Assembly (NCBI GenBank): GCA_036429605.1
Contig: CM071591.1
Coordinates: 2,046,001 to 2,110,000 of the forward strand
Origin: Cladobotryum mycophilum
Taxonomy: Eukaryota > Ascomycota > Sordariomycetes > Hypocreales > Hypocreaceae
Length of the DNA: 64,000 nt
Direction of reading: 5' to 3'
Shown here: piece by piece, positions 12,201 through 23,410 of the stretch
Layout: the number at the start of each line of letters is the position of its first letter
Numbering within the stretch: position 1 is the stretch's first letter
The notes under the pieces: generated by a model
Database searches by the model: none
What the model saw: only the letters and a program-made list of their open reading frames with translations
Told to the model about the DNA's origin: nothing
Position numbers and translations under genes: made by a program

Positions 12201-14944
12201 GGAGACTGAGGTTAAGCCTCTCAATGACAATCTGAAGGGTATGGTCGATCTCGAGAAGGTTGTCGTTGTGACTGGTTTCGCAGAAGTCGGCCCATGGGGT
12301 AATTCACGAACTCGATGGGAAATGGAAGCTTACGGCGAATTCTCCCTGGAAGGCTGTGTTGAGATGGCATGGATCATGGGTCTGATCAAGAATCATAACG
12401 GCCCTCTAAAGGGTAAGCCTTATTCTGGCTGGGTTGACGGCAAGACCGGCGAACCGGTCGATGATAAAGATATTAAGCAAAAGTACGAGAAGTACATCTT
12501 GGAACACTCGGGTATCCGTCTGATCGAGCCAGAGCTGTTCGATGGCTACGACCCCAACCAGAAGCAGCTGCTTCATGAGGTTGTGATTGAGGAAGATCTT
12601 GAGCCGTTCGAGGCTTCCAAGGAGACTGCTGAAGAATTCAAGCGAGAGCATGGCAGCAAAGTAGAGATTTTCGAGATCCCAGAAACTGGAGAATACATTG
12701 TTCGAATGAGAAAGGGTGCCTCCCTGTGGATTCCCAAGGCACTCCGTTTCGACCGATTAGTCGCTGGCCAAATCCCCACTGGTTGGGATCCTAAGCACTA
12801 CGGTATTCCAGAAGACATCATCTCGCAAGTCGACCCTGTGACCCTGTTCCTCCTCGTCTCAACCGTGGAAGCCCTTCTTTCTTCTGGTATCACCGATCCC
12901 TACGAATTTTACAAGTATGTCCATGTCTCTGAGGTTGGAAACTGTGTTGGTTCCGGTATGGGAGGTTCTGCTGCTCTCCGCGGCATGCACAAGGATCGGT
13001 ACCTTGACAAGCCCCTGCAGAATGATATCTTGCAGGAGTCTTTCATCAACACAATGGCTGCCTGGGTTAATATGCTTTTGATCTCCTCATCCGGTCCTAT
13101 CAAGACTCCAGTAGGCGCATGTGCTACTGCCGTCGAGTCCGTCGATATCGGTTACGAGACCATTATGGAGGGCAAGGCTCGTGTCTGCTTCGTTGGTGGT
13201 TTTGATGATTTTGGAGAAGAAGGGTCATATGAGTTTGCCAACATGAAGGCCACAAGCAACACTGTCGATGAATTTGCTCACGGCCGTACACCAAAGGAAA
13301 TGTCGCGTCCCACAACCACGACTCGAAACGGTTTCATGGAATCCCAGGGTTGTGGTGTCCAAGTTATCATGACCGCCAAGCTGGCCCTCGATATGGGTGT
13401 TCCCATCTATGGTATCCTCGCTTTGACCACTACTGCATCCGACAAGATTGGCCGCTCAGTTCCCGCACCGGGCAAGGGTGTTCTCACCACCGCTCGCGAG
13501 CATGCTGGCAAGTTCCCATCACCTTTACTTGACATCAACTATCGTCGCCGCCAGATCGAGCGCCGCAAGAAGCAGATCAAGCAGTGGCATGAATCTGAAT
13601 TGGAATTCTTGCACGATGAGATTGACGCTATGAAGGCTCAGGGTGCTACCTTTGACGAGAAGGAGTATGCTCAAGATCGTGTGACTCACATCGAGAAGGA
13701 AGCTGCTAGGCAAGAAAAAGAACTCCTTAGAAGCATGGGCAACAACTTCTGGAAGAGTGATCCAAGCATTGCACCTCTCCGCGGTGCGCTCGCAACCTGG
13801 GGCCTCACTATTGATGATTTGGGTGTGGCATCCTTCCACGGAACTTCCACAAAGGCAAACGATAAGAATGAGTCATCCGTTATTTGCCAGCAACTTCGCC
13901 ACCTTGGCCGAAGCAAGGGTAACGCCGTCCTTGGCATCTTCCAGAAGTACTTGACAGGTCACCCCAAGGGTGCTGCTGGTGCCTGGATGATGAACGGCTG
14001 TCTACAGGTCCTCAACACCGGTCTGGTTCCAGGCAACCGGAACGCTGACAATGTCGACCCGGTCATGGAAGAGTTCGACCTCATTGTCTACCCAAGCAAG
14101 AGCCTCCAGACAGATGGTATCAAGGCTTTCTCAGTAACATCATTCGGCTTCGGTCAGAAGGGAGCCCAGGCAATCGGCGTTCATCCCAAGTACCTCTTTG
14201 CTACTCTCGATCACAAGACCTACCAAGAATACTGTGCCAAACTTGAGGCGCGTCAGAAGAAGGCTTACCGATTCTTCCACAATGGTCTGATCAACAACAG
14301 TCTATTCGTTCCCAAGTCTGAAGCTCCTTATACCGATGAGCAGCTTAGCTCCGTGCTGCTTAACCCTGATGCTCGCGTGTCCAAGGATAAGAAGTCAGCC
14401 GATCTCAAGTTTTCGTCTGACTTCATGAAGCAGTCTGAGAAGTCTATTCCCGTCACGAGGGCTGGCGAGACGCAAAGTGTCATTGAGACATTGGCACGCA
14501 AGGTAGCTAACAAGAACAGCAACATTGGTGTTGACGTTGAGGATATCTCAGCAATTCCTATTGAAAACAACACTTTCCTCGAGCGGAACTTTACCGCTGA
14601 GGAGATTGCCTACTGCCAAGCTGCGCCAAGCCCGCAGAGCTCATTTGCCGGCAGGTGGAGTGCGAAGGAGGCTGTCTTCAAGGCTCTTGGTGTTGAAAGC
14701 AAGGGAGCCGGCGCCGGATTGAAAGATATTGAAGTCTTAAAGGACAAGACTGGCGCTCCAGTAGTTCAGGTAAGTTCATCTTGTACTGCAGGGTGCCTAA
14801 AGTACATTCGCTAACATGTGATTTCTCAAATAGCTCCACGGTGATGCAGCCACAGCGGCCAAGAAGGCTGGTGTGAAGGAGGTTACCGTATCCATCTCGC
14901 ACTCTGAAACTCAGGCAGTTGCAGTAGCGGTTGCTAACTTTTAA
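9238..14944 (+). CDS. FAS2: Fatty acid synthase alpha subunit
   Basis: Alpha chain of fungal cytosolic FAS. Exons are 9238-9763, 9815-14769 and 14834-14944; introns are 51 and 64 nt, both GT-AG. The 1,863-residue product is full length for the family. Domains in order: N-terminal part of the MPT fold, an Ala/Ser/Pro linker, acyl carrier domain with DLVGGKS (phosphopantetheine Ser about 178), ketoreductase with TGAGAGSIGAEV (about 656), ketoacyl synthase with GACATAVES (Cys 1278), HGTSTKAND (His 1517) and GHPKGAAGA (His 1558), and a C-terminal phosphopantetheinyl transferase (about 1747 onward, IGVDVEDI and RWSAKEAVFKAL). The KS triad and the self-activating PPT are all present. The last intron cuts the PPT domain; exon 3 adds the final 36 residues. 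The frame is intact, and coordinate control with the divergent FAS1 is expected. Confidence 0.97.
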
Positions 14945-15424
14945 TACTGCGGGGAGGTTTGGTATGGTTGTAACACAAGGGACAGACATATGAGGCGTTT
15001 TTTTTACTATAGAACTCATGGTTGGGACTGTGATGATGTGTGACGGAACGTGGACTTGACTAGATGAAAATGGGGAGGTAGATGTGTTTGTAAAATTGTT
15101 CTGTTTTATGACGAAGAGTATAATATTTTAATTTCTCACGATTTATTTTTTGTCCCCTCGTTGATGCCGCAAGACTTGCCCTCTGCGTTGAGTTTGTGTT
15201 GGAAACTGACGGTCTCGGTAATCCCATGACTGTTTCTCAGAAATGCCGTCGGGTTATGGCATAACGCCAAGCATGACACGTAGTTGCTTCCAGATGGCGA
15301 TGCCGCAAATGAGAGAGTTCCGATGCATGGGAGGGTATCAAAGAGCCGACTGGTAGATGAACAGTATCAATGCCCTTTTTAAAGCCGTGATGATGCAAAA
15401 AACCTAACAAAGATGTATGCCACT
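14945..15424. other. Convergent FAS2/LSM4 3' region
   Basis: 480 nt between two stop codons of converging genes. AT-rich around 15100-15150, consistent with polyadenylation signals. No reading frame or RNA gene is supported. Confidence 0.5.
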
Positions 15425-16042
15425 TCACTGACCGCGTCCTCTTCCACGGCCTCTGCCTCCTCCCCGACCTCTCCCCCGGTCACCACCTCCTCTGCCACCG
15501 TGATCGCCTCTTGATTGGCCCCCTCTGCCACCACGGAAGCCACCTTGCTGACCCTTTTGCTGTTCGCTTACTTGGTCGATGATTTCATCAGGTACTCTAA
15601 GATATTTGATCTGTGCTGTGTTAGCGGGGGCCTGCCACTACTGGTGCTCGGGTTGAGATGTTGTCGGTAATAAACGCACATTGTTTCCTTTGACGTATAC
15701 TTCTGGCAGTCGCACAAATTTATCGCCTTCCTATACGTGCCCAATTAGCATGGCGTGGGGATGATTTGGGGACAAGGTAGAATATGCGCATACAGGGCTG
15801 GTTTGGACGACTTCTTTCAGGGTGAGGTTCATCCATGTATCGCACATGACCAAGTGTCCGTTGAGGGTCTCTCCATTCTTGAGTTCGACCAGCATAGGGT
15901 GGCCTTGAGCAGCGTTGAGCAATCCGAGGGGGAGCTGTGATGGGTGTTAGCGCACTGCTGAGGGGCTGAGAACTTGTCCAAATGCCTCTAAAGCGAGGTA
16001 TAGGACAAATAATAAGGGTTCTGGTGTAGTTGGACGTACCAT
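15425..16042 (-). CDS. LSM4: U6 snRNA-associated Sm-like protein LSm4
   Basis: Four exons: 16042-16040 (the ATG alone), 15934-15794, 15730-15680 and 15610-15425. Introns are 105, 63 and 69 nt, all GT-AG. They join to a 126-residue protein. Residues 2-75 are an Sm fold with Sm1 (HPMLVELKNGETLNGHLVMC, ending DTWMNL) and Sm2 (VYVKGNNIKYLRVP, beside PDEIID), matching eukaryotic LSm4. The tail is an RGG/RG-rich segment ending GRGRGRGQ, as in fungal and animal LSm4. LSm4 belongs to the LSm2-8 ring (U6 snRNA, nucleus) and the LSm1-7 ring (decapping, P-bodies); the RG tail is known to be arginine-methylated in relatives. The start codon is an exon of its own, which automated callers would tend to miss. 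Head to head with the PPR gene. Confidence 0.93.
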
Positions 16043-16330
16043 GGTGGTGGATTGCGCCTATGGCCGGCGGGAGCAATTGGCGTAGATTGGTTTATCGAGG
16101 GAAGCTTTGTAGGTTTGGGTGGCTTTCTCTCGGTGAGGTTCAAGGTGAGGTTTAGCGATGGATCTGCGTCACTGAACCCCGCCACGTGCATTGGCCGCTA
16201 ATAGCAGCGGAAAGCTTTCCGCAATACCAAGAAAAGAGCCCACCCTTGAAGTTGAACTGAACCTTTTTTTCATTCCCATGCTCCAATACAACGCTGTTGT
16301 GCGCACGGCAAATACCAAGACCTGGGGCAA
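16043..16330. promoter_or_regulatory. Shared LSM4/PPR promoter region
   Basis: 288 nt between divergent start codons, so both promoters must lie here or overlap the 5' ends. No distinct motif could be assigned. Confidence 0.5.
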
Positions 16331-18183
16331 TTGATGATGCAGCGCAGTCAATTGCTTTATGATGGTCTCTGGCGCTGTTTGTGCCCTGCGTTTGATAGGT
16401 TTAGCCTGCTTAGAGCCGCTCAGCGACATAGTCTTGTTCTGCACCCCCTCCATCGACCAGCGAAGCGACGACGGATAACAGATGCCGATTCGATACAGAA
16501 TTCTCGCCAATATGGAACAGAGGCTGTTTCTGCTGCGGCGGCTACAAAGAGGCAATGGAATCACCTGCCGCCAAACCGGCCTCATACAGAGCAAGATGAC
16601 GGGCAGGCGAAGAAGGGAACGTGGGATCAACGACTGCTTACGCCAACGCCGCCGAATGAAGCGACCCTGAAAGCTAGCTCTGTCGACGACATCATCACGG
16701 CGCTCGTAGCTTTGAGGGATGCCAGGAAATGGAAACCGAACAGCCAGACGATAGACCAACACCAGCGAATAATCCAACTGGTCCAGCACCTAGTCGCGTT
16801 CCGGGGCCAACCGCCCAGTCTGTTCATCTACGAGTGCATGGCAGATGCCATGGCCGATCCACAGGGTTCGGTAGATGGCTTACGTCGGTTGCTGGATGAT
16901 ATGGCTACGCAGGGCATGAAACCTACGGCGACATTCTGCCGTAGCGCCTTGGAAGCATTGATGAATCACCCGGAATACGTTTTTCGCCAGGAGATCTTGG
17001 ACATTATGCAGGAGTATTGGTTCACAGTGGATGCGCCGGCGAAGCAGAGCCACATCATAGGGCTTCTCAGGGACGAACAGTATGAGCTAGCATATACTAG
17101 GCTCACAGACATGATACAAAAGGGGGCGCGCATCGATCCTTGGGTCTATGACATTTTTATTCTGGTGTTTGGCAAGCTGGGGTTCTTGGATGAAATGCTG
17201 GCGCTGCTATACCATCGGAAGGGTATCAAAACGGATGATGCGATAGTCGATAGCTTGTTGTACTATGTACTGGATGTGTGCAGCCGGGCATATCACCATA
17301 CGGGAACGACCTTTGCATGGAACGCTGTGGTTAGAAACTCGCGACTGCAACCATCTGACGGAATCGTTGAAAACGTTGTGGCAACAGCGGCACGGAATGG
17401 GGATGCGCAACTAGCAACTGAAGCGTTTGAGCTGCTATCCGGTCGAACAAGAACGCAAGAACATCATTACGAGGCCGTTGTGGACGCATTTGCCGCAAGT
17501 GGGGATTTGCCAGCGGCTTTCCACATCCTTGGCATAATGAAACAGAACGGGATTAGAGTCTCAAGAGTACAAATGGGATCAATACGCAAGGCATTAAAGG
17601 AACGTCCAGATCTCATCAGGGGGCAGAGTTGGCGGCCAGAGAAATGGCCCGCGAAAAAGGAGTACCCCGGGCACTTGTGGGGGTCGTTTTGGAAGCACTT
17701 GCGGAGAGAGAGGGCAGCGAAAAGGCCATGGATTTGTATCGCGACGTGCCCTCGCTGTGCAACGGGGAGCTGCCCAATAGCGGCATGATACAGGATCTTG
17801 TCATCCATAGCACCGATCCTAGCACGTCTCAGATTCTACTAAAGGAATACGCCGAGAGGTTCTCCGAAAAGGACGACCCAGCCCGCGGCCCGACAACGTA
17901 CGGTGCGCTGATCACAGCGTCTGCAGCAGTAGGGGAAATGGATTTGGCATTCCGGTTTGCGAAGCAGGCCATGGGAGCGGGTGTCACGAAGTGGCACATG
18001 AAATGGATCAAGGCGCTGGTTGAGAAGGCTGTGGAGAGCGAGGACGGCCGGATCTGGCCGATTGTAGATGAACTCAGTCAGGGCGGCGATGATGAGCTGA
18101 GCAAGATGGTGAAGAAGATGCTACAACGGGAGCGGATAGCCAAGTTGGCGGCAGAGTGGAGAGAGAAGACGGGCAGGCGGTGA
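16331..18183 (+). CDS. PPR protein, probably mitochondrial (one-base frame break)
   Basis: Predicted pentatricopeptide-repeat protein. Frame 16331 onward starts MMMQRSQLL and is Arg-rich without acidic residues for about 45 residues, as in a mitochondrial presequence. Helical pairs typical of PPR follow, such as FICRSALEAL-like and ATEAFELLSGRTR, then HYEAVVDAFAASGDLPAAFH and MKQNGIRVS. The frame then breaks: coding continues in another frame (GAELAAREMAREKGVPRALV, then TYGALITASAAVGEMDLAF) to the stop at 18183. The switch lies at a run of five G (17619-17623); a sixth G gives one 617-residue protein. A 53-nt GT-AG alternative (17567-17619) has a poor donor and no branch site and would remove conserved-looking helices. 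PPR proteins bind organellar RNA; the target is unknown. Confidence 0.75.
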
Positions 18184-18471
18184 TGGGTGATTAGTTAGCA
18201 TGGTTGTGCGTCCAGTACATGGCGGACTATGAGATTGGCGCAGATGCGGTGGGGGTGGGGATTGTGGTATGTGATGATCAGCCGCATTGTACATTATTAA
18301 TGGCCGGGGGACATGATGCCGTGCTATCTAATCACGTCTTATTGGTGTGGTGTCTGATGCTGCGGATGATACGGTGAAACTTGAATGGATGAAGGGTCTG
18401 AAACACGAGGGTGTGATGCAGTAGCACATGGATCTGGATCAAAGATGCTTTCTATCGAATCCTTTGGCTCC

Positions 18472-18480
<9 letters not shown>

Positions 18481-18538
<58 letters not shown>
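18481..18538. repeat. (CT)29 dinucleotide microsatellite
   Basis: Uninterrupted TC/CT repeat of 58 nt, flanked by more CT-rich sequence. A perfect polypyrimidine tract of this length is prone to slippage and is a mirror repeat able in principle to form triplex DNA. Confidence 0.97.
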
Positions 18539-18541
<3 letters not shown>

Positions 18542-19770
18542 TTGGGCCTCCACTTGTGATATCGACACGAGCGAGTCATTGTGATGAGCTCGGATTTACA
18601 TGAAATAGTATAATAGCGAGTCACTCGTCGCTGTTTACACGAAGAATCACCGATAACTTGGGTTTATAGACGGACATAAGTACTACCTAGTAGGTACTAG
18701 GTAGCCATGATGATAATACTAGCAATCTAGCATATACCCAACCATGACCGCTCGCGCTCAAGCCTCCACGTATTTACGGACCCAAACAAGCGACGGTAGA
18801 TATGTAGTTCCCCCCTTTACGGATATATGCGACAACTCTCGGAGACAAGACAAAGGTATAAGAGAGAAAGCGAAAAAAGTCATGATAAGATAACTTTAGT
18901 ATGCCCAACTCGAGGTAAGTAAGACATGGGAAAAGTTTTTTTTTCTCTTATTTCTCTCTTCATCTTACGACGTGACTCATAGTATCAAATATTACTTTTT
19001 TTTTTTTTACAGGATTCACAGACACCTTGCCTAAGAGAGTTAGGTGCGTATATGATGTTTTTAAACGAGAGCGAGAAGATTGTTGTTTGATTAATGATCG
19101 AGATCATCTTTGGAGTTCTAGAGTTTGTAAACCCCCGTACTCTCTCATAGCAATGATGATGGATATGGCGCATGGTTGCTGCCTTGGATTACAGCGGGCA
19201 GTAGCCCTGAAGCAGCTATGCTATCCATGCTATGCTATGGATCCAATGCGTTAAGGCTACTGCTACTAGTGCTAATAGCGCTCAAGGAGCACATCATCAC
19301 CCTGTCGCTTAGAGCTTGGATAATTGTCCATTATTAATACAGATATCCATCTGATTACCTACTACCTACTTACTAGGTAGCTAGTAGTGCCTTATGTAGT
19401 GCTAAGTGGAACGAACAAAGGTAAACGAGGTAGTTACTTGTTGGATGCCTCGCTATTAAGGATGAAAATTGATATCTCGTCTGTTTGTTTTATCCAAGTA
19501 CATATTACTGGGTACCTACTTATGCTTCCATTTACGCATTCACTTGAATGTACAGCCAAGTATATCAGTATTGTACGAATTAGGAAATTGCCGGTAGTTG
19601 TAAAGATAAACAACTACCATTATAAATCTCAGATGGGACCAGGAATACAGCACGGTTCCATTCACGGTATTGGGTATCTGATATTGCATATTAGGTACCC
19701 ATGTTGACTCGGGCAATTTAAAGACATGGATGGATACTTTGGGGAGTTCACATGCTAATAGCACATGCCA

Positions 19771-19796
19771 TGCCTTGCCTTGCCTTGCCTTGCCTT
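19771..19796. repeat. TGCCT pentanucleotide tandem repeat
   Basis: Five perfect tandem copies of TGCCT, preceded by related CATGCCA sequence. Confidence 0.9.
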
Positions 19797-20496
19797 ACTC
19801 ACCTCATGTTAGTTACCCTTATCTCGACAGCAGCATAACGAACAACCATGTCAGCCCAACCGAACCCATCCAGCCCAGCCCAGCCCATCCAATTGTTTCC
19901 ACATGATGGTATTGGTAATTCTACGAGCCGCACAAAGCTTAAACACTAGTTTGAACAAGAAAAGGAAAGAACGAACCAATTTGTTAGGTTGGTAATCTCT
20001 TTCTGTTTTTTTGCAATGTCGTCATGCCGAACTCCACAACTGGTAACGTAACCCACCACCCACCCACTCACTCACTCACCCACCAAAAGCCATGTGCTTC
20101 TTAGCCTCTTCACCTACCTGGCCCTGTGGATTCTACTCCATCCATCCATCTCCATCTCACACACAAGAACCCTCTCGGCTTTACTAAGCTTAAAAGCTTC
20201 TTCGCCTGTTCCCACAAAGTCCGTCGTGGCTCGGCATTTGCGATACACCATGCCCGAGCGGTTTCATGGAACAATCATGCAGATTGGGGAGGGTGCTAAG
20301 AATCCCACATGGAGTCTGCTAAACTGAGTTTAGTCTCCGCTATGAATCATATTTTTCCTTCTCCCAATAGTTCAACTTGGGACGACGTGAGTAAGTATGT
20401 TGATTAGCGATCAGGTCCCCCTTTTGGAACAATGGGTTGGGTTATGCTGTGCTGTCATGCAGGTGTGGGTGTGAGTCGACAACTCCTTCAGATGGA

Positions 20497-20503
20497 TATA
20501 TAA
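20497..20503 (+). promoter_or_regulatory. Possible TATA box of the MFS gene
   Basis: TATATAA about 310 nt upstream of the ATG, followed by an A/C-rich leader. Position and sequence suit a TATA element with a leader of about 280 nt. This is an inference from sequence only. Confidence 0.4.
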
Positions 20504-20809
20504 GGATCGAGCCTTGTCCAAGTTATCAAACGTCTTTTTTCTTATTATATCAGCATACAAAGCATCAATACAATCACTATTCACCATTCACCATCTTATA
20601 GCAACACCATCAGTACTCTGCTTGTTTATATATACCCCTCCTATCATCGGCGACTTATACAAGAACTTGATACCCCTGATCCTTCAAGAAACACAACCAA
20701 CAACAACGATAACAGCAAGGACCCGAAAAGTATATCACTATTTATATATACAATTCATACAAACATTCATCCATAAAAAGAAAAGGTCCATATATACAAA
20801 AACACCACA

Positions 20810-22768
20810 ATGGCGGACATTATTCGCGACGCCGCACTCGGCCAAATCATCCGTTGGGCAACCAACAACCGCTACCTTCAATACCCAGAAGAGAAATCCG
20901 ACTTTAAACTTCCAGAACCATGGCTCCAACTGATCAATAACCCCGATGCCCCTCTCCCCTCTTCCTCCAGCGGCTCATCGAGCGCTTCATCCGTCTTGCA
21001 AGAAAAGACCCCTGAGGCACCCTCTTCTCCTTCACAATCACCACCAACAACAACAGAGGCAGGGCAATCTCACTCTCACCCACCACGGACGGATCTCGAA
21101 GACATGACACAAGAACGACTAGCGGAAGATGAGCAGCACAATCTCGAGAAAACCAAATCCATACCCGTCGTCCCCCAGAGGACAAAGGACGGGGCCATCC
21201 TGGTCGACTGGTACTACACAGACGACGCCGAGAACCCCTACAACTGGTCCAACAAGAAGCGCGCCCTCATAGCCGTCATCATCTGCCTCTACACTTTCGT
21301 CGTCTACACCACCTCCGCCATATATACCACCTCTGAGCAGGGCATCATGCAGCGCTTCGGTGTCGGTGAGATCAAGGCCACCCTTGGTCTGTCCCTCTAC
21401 GTACTAGGCTATGGCGTTGGTCCCCTGATCTTCTCTCCGCTGAGTGAGATCCCCCGAATCGGACGAAACCCCGTGTACATCATCACAATGTTCCTGTTTG
21501 TCATCATCTCGATACCCACAGCCTTTGCGCCAAACTACGCTGGCCTGATGGTTCTGCGTTTCCTTCAGGGCTTCTTTGGTTCTCCCTGTTTGGCTTCGGG
21601 GGTGCTTCGCTGGGTGACATGTATAGTCTCATCTCCATCCCTTTTGCCATGATGGCCTGGGTCTCTGCCGCCTACTGTGGTCGTAAGTTTCTCCACCTCT
21701 CATCTTCCCCTTTCTATACACACGCACACACACATATATATATAACCATTCACGATACTAACAAATTTCACTAGCCGCCCTCGGTCCCCTCCTCTCTGGC
21801 TTCGCCGTCCCCGCCAAGTCATGGCGCTGGTCCCTCTTCGAATCCGTCTGGGCTTCCACCCCCGTCTTCATTGCCATGTTCCTCCTCCTCCCTGAGACCA
21901 GCGGCGCAAACATTCTCCTCCGCCGCGCCCAGCGCCTGCGCCGCATCACGGGCAACCAGCGCTTCATGTCCCAGAGCGAGATTGACCAGCGCAACCTCAA
22001 GGTTTCTGCTGTCTTCCTTGACGCTCTGATCAAGCCTATTGAGATTACGTTCAAGGATCCTGCTGTGCTGTTTGTACAGATTTACTCTGCCATCATCTAC
22101 GGCATCTACTACTCTTGTAAGTCAACTCCCCCTTATATATCCCTAAATCAAGCAATAAACCAAGCAATGCTAACATTTCCCTCCCCCTCAAAGTCTTTGA
22201 AGTCTTCCCCCTCGTCTACCCCGTCTACTATGGCATGAACCTCGGTCAAATCGGCCTCGTATTCCTCTGCATCCTCGTCGCCTGCCTCATCGGCGTCGTC
22301 GTCTTCGCAGCCTACCTCTACTTCTACCTCAACCCCCGCATCCGCCGCTTCGGCTTCCCCGTCCAGGAGAGCCGCCTCATCCCCGCCCTGCCCGCCTCCT
22401 TCGGCCCCACCATCGGCCTCTTCCTCTTCGCCTGGACCGCCCGCGCCTCCATCCACTGGATCGTCCCCACCATCGGCATCACAATCTACGGCGCCACCGT
22501 GTTCATCGTCATGCAGTGCATCTTCGTCTACATTCCACTTAGCTACCCTCAGTACGCCGCCAGCCTCTTCGCTGCAAACGACTTCTTCCGCAGCGCCCTG
22601 GCCTGCGGCAGCGTGCTGTTCGCTCACCCTCTGTTCGCCAACCTGGGCGTCGCGAAGGGCACTAGCCTGCTCGGCGGCCTGAGCGTCATTGGCATCATCG
22701 GTATCTGGCTGCTCTTCTTTTACGGAGCTAGACTTCGAGCTCTCAGCAAGTTTGCCATCTCTGAATAG
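20810..22768 (+). CDS. MFS drug:H+ antiporter, DHA1/FLR1-like (one-base frame break)
   Basis: Plasma-membrane major facilitator with a long cytosolic N-terminus (start MADIIRDAALGQIIRWA, Ser/Pro-rich to about residue 100) and 12 predicted helices. DWYYTDDAENPYNWSNKKR before TM1 and the antiporter-type motif CGPALGPLLSGF in TM5 point to the DHA1 family that includes fungal FLR1-type multidrug exporters. Exons are 20810-21682, 21775-22116 and 22194-22768; introns are 92 and 77 nt, GT-AG. Inside exon 1 the frame breaks after SPCLASG; the next frame continues GASLGDMYSLISIPFAMMAW. The break lies in five G at 21598-21602; a sixth G gives a continuous 596-residue protein. Substrate cannot be inferred. 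The only other membrane proteins here are unrelated, so there is no resistance cluster. Confidence 0.85.
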
Positions 22769-23410
22769 ATATCGGTCAATCAGTAAATGGAAATTTCGTA
22801 TAACGAGTTAACAAAAGGACAAAAAAATTCTTCCCCCTTATTAGTGGTTTGTTTTCCAGTTAGGGGGTTCGTCTTTCATAATAGACATGTCATGATAATG
22901 GAGTTGGGGTAGAAGTGAAGGAAAACGATAGAATCAGATGATCAAACGTTCTTCTACAAGAACGTACTTAGATACACACGCAATGATAAACTTAATAGAT
23001 CTCATATGCCTCTGGAAAAAAAACCTACACTCCGCTCAACCCATGTTTATATGCCCGGCTCCCAAATCAACAACAGTAAAGCGAATCTCAAGCTATATAA
23101 GTGAACACTGGTTCATCAAAGATGAAAAGGGGTATATCGAACCAGACAAAGACACCAACACACAAACCCGCCTCATAAGAAAAAATCCCACAAGCAAAAG
23201 CCAAACCATCGCCATGATTGTAATGCATACACACCCGCTAAAAGTTGATGAAAAGAAACCCCCCTCCCCCCACTTTCCCATCCATAAAAGCACTTCCCCC
23301 CTGGGCATTCTTTATAGTCCCCGCCCCCCTCGAAGTACGCAATCCGTAAAATTACTGAAATTGAGTTCCCCTCCACGAAAAAAAGCTAGATGCCACTAGA
23401 AAGGTTCGTC
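22769..23410. other. Convergent 3' region
   Basis: 642 nt between the stops of the MFS gene and the large regulator. AT-rich with A runs; no supported gene. Confidence 0.5.

Larger units (their letters stand above)
18184..20809. other. Intergenic region with simple repeats
   Basis: 2.6 kb without a supported gene. It contains a (CT)29 tract, palindromic TACCTAGTA-type motifs (18683-18704 and 19355-19387), a TGCCT tandem repeat and, at the right end, the promoter and leader of the MFS gene. Open frames in the leader (20514-20933) are shadows. Confidence 0.6.

Noticed and set aside
20514..20933. 139-codon frame over the MFS leader and start
   Set aside because: Overlaps the MFS start in another frame and is low complexity.
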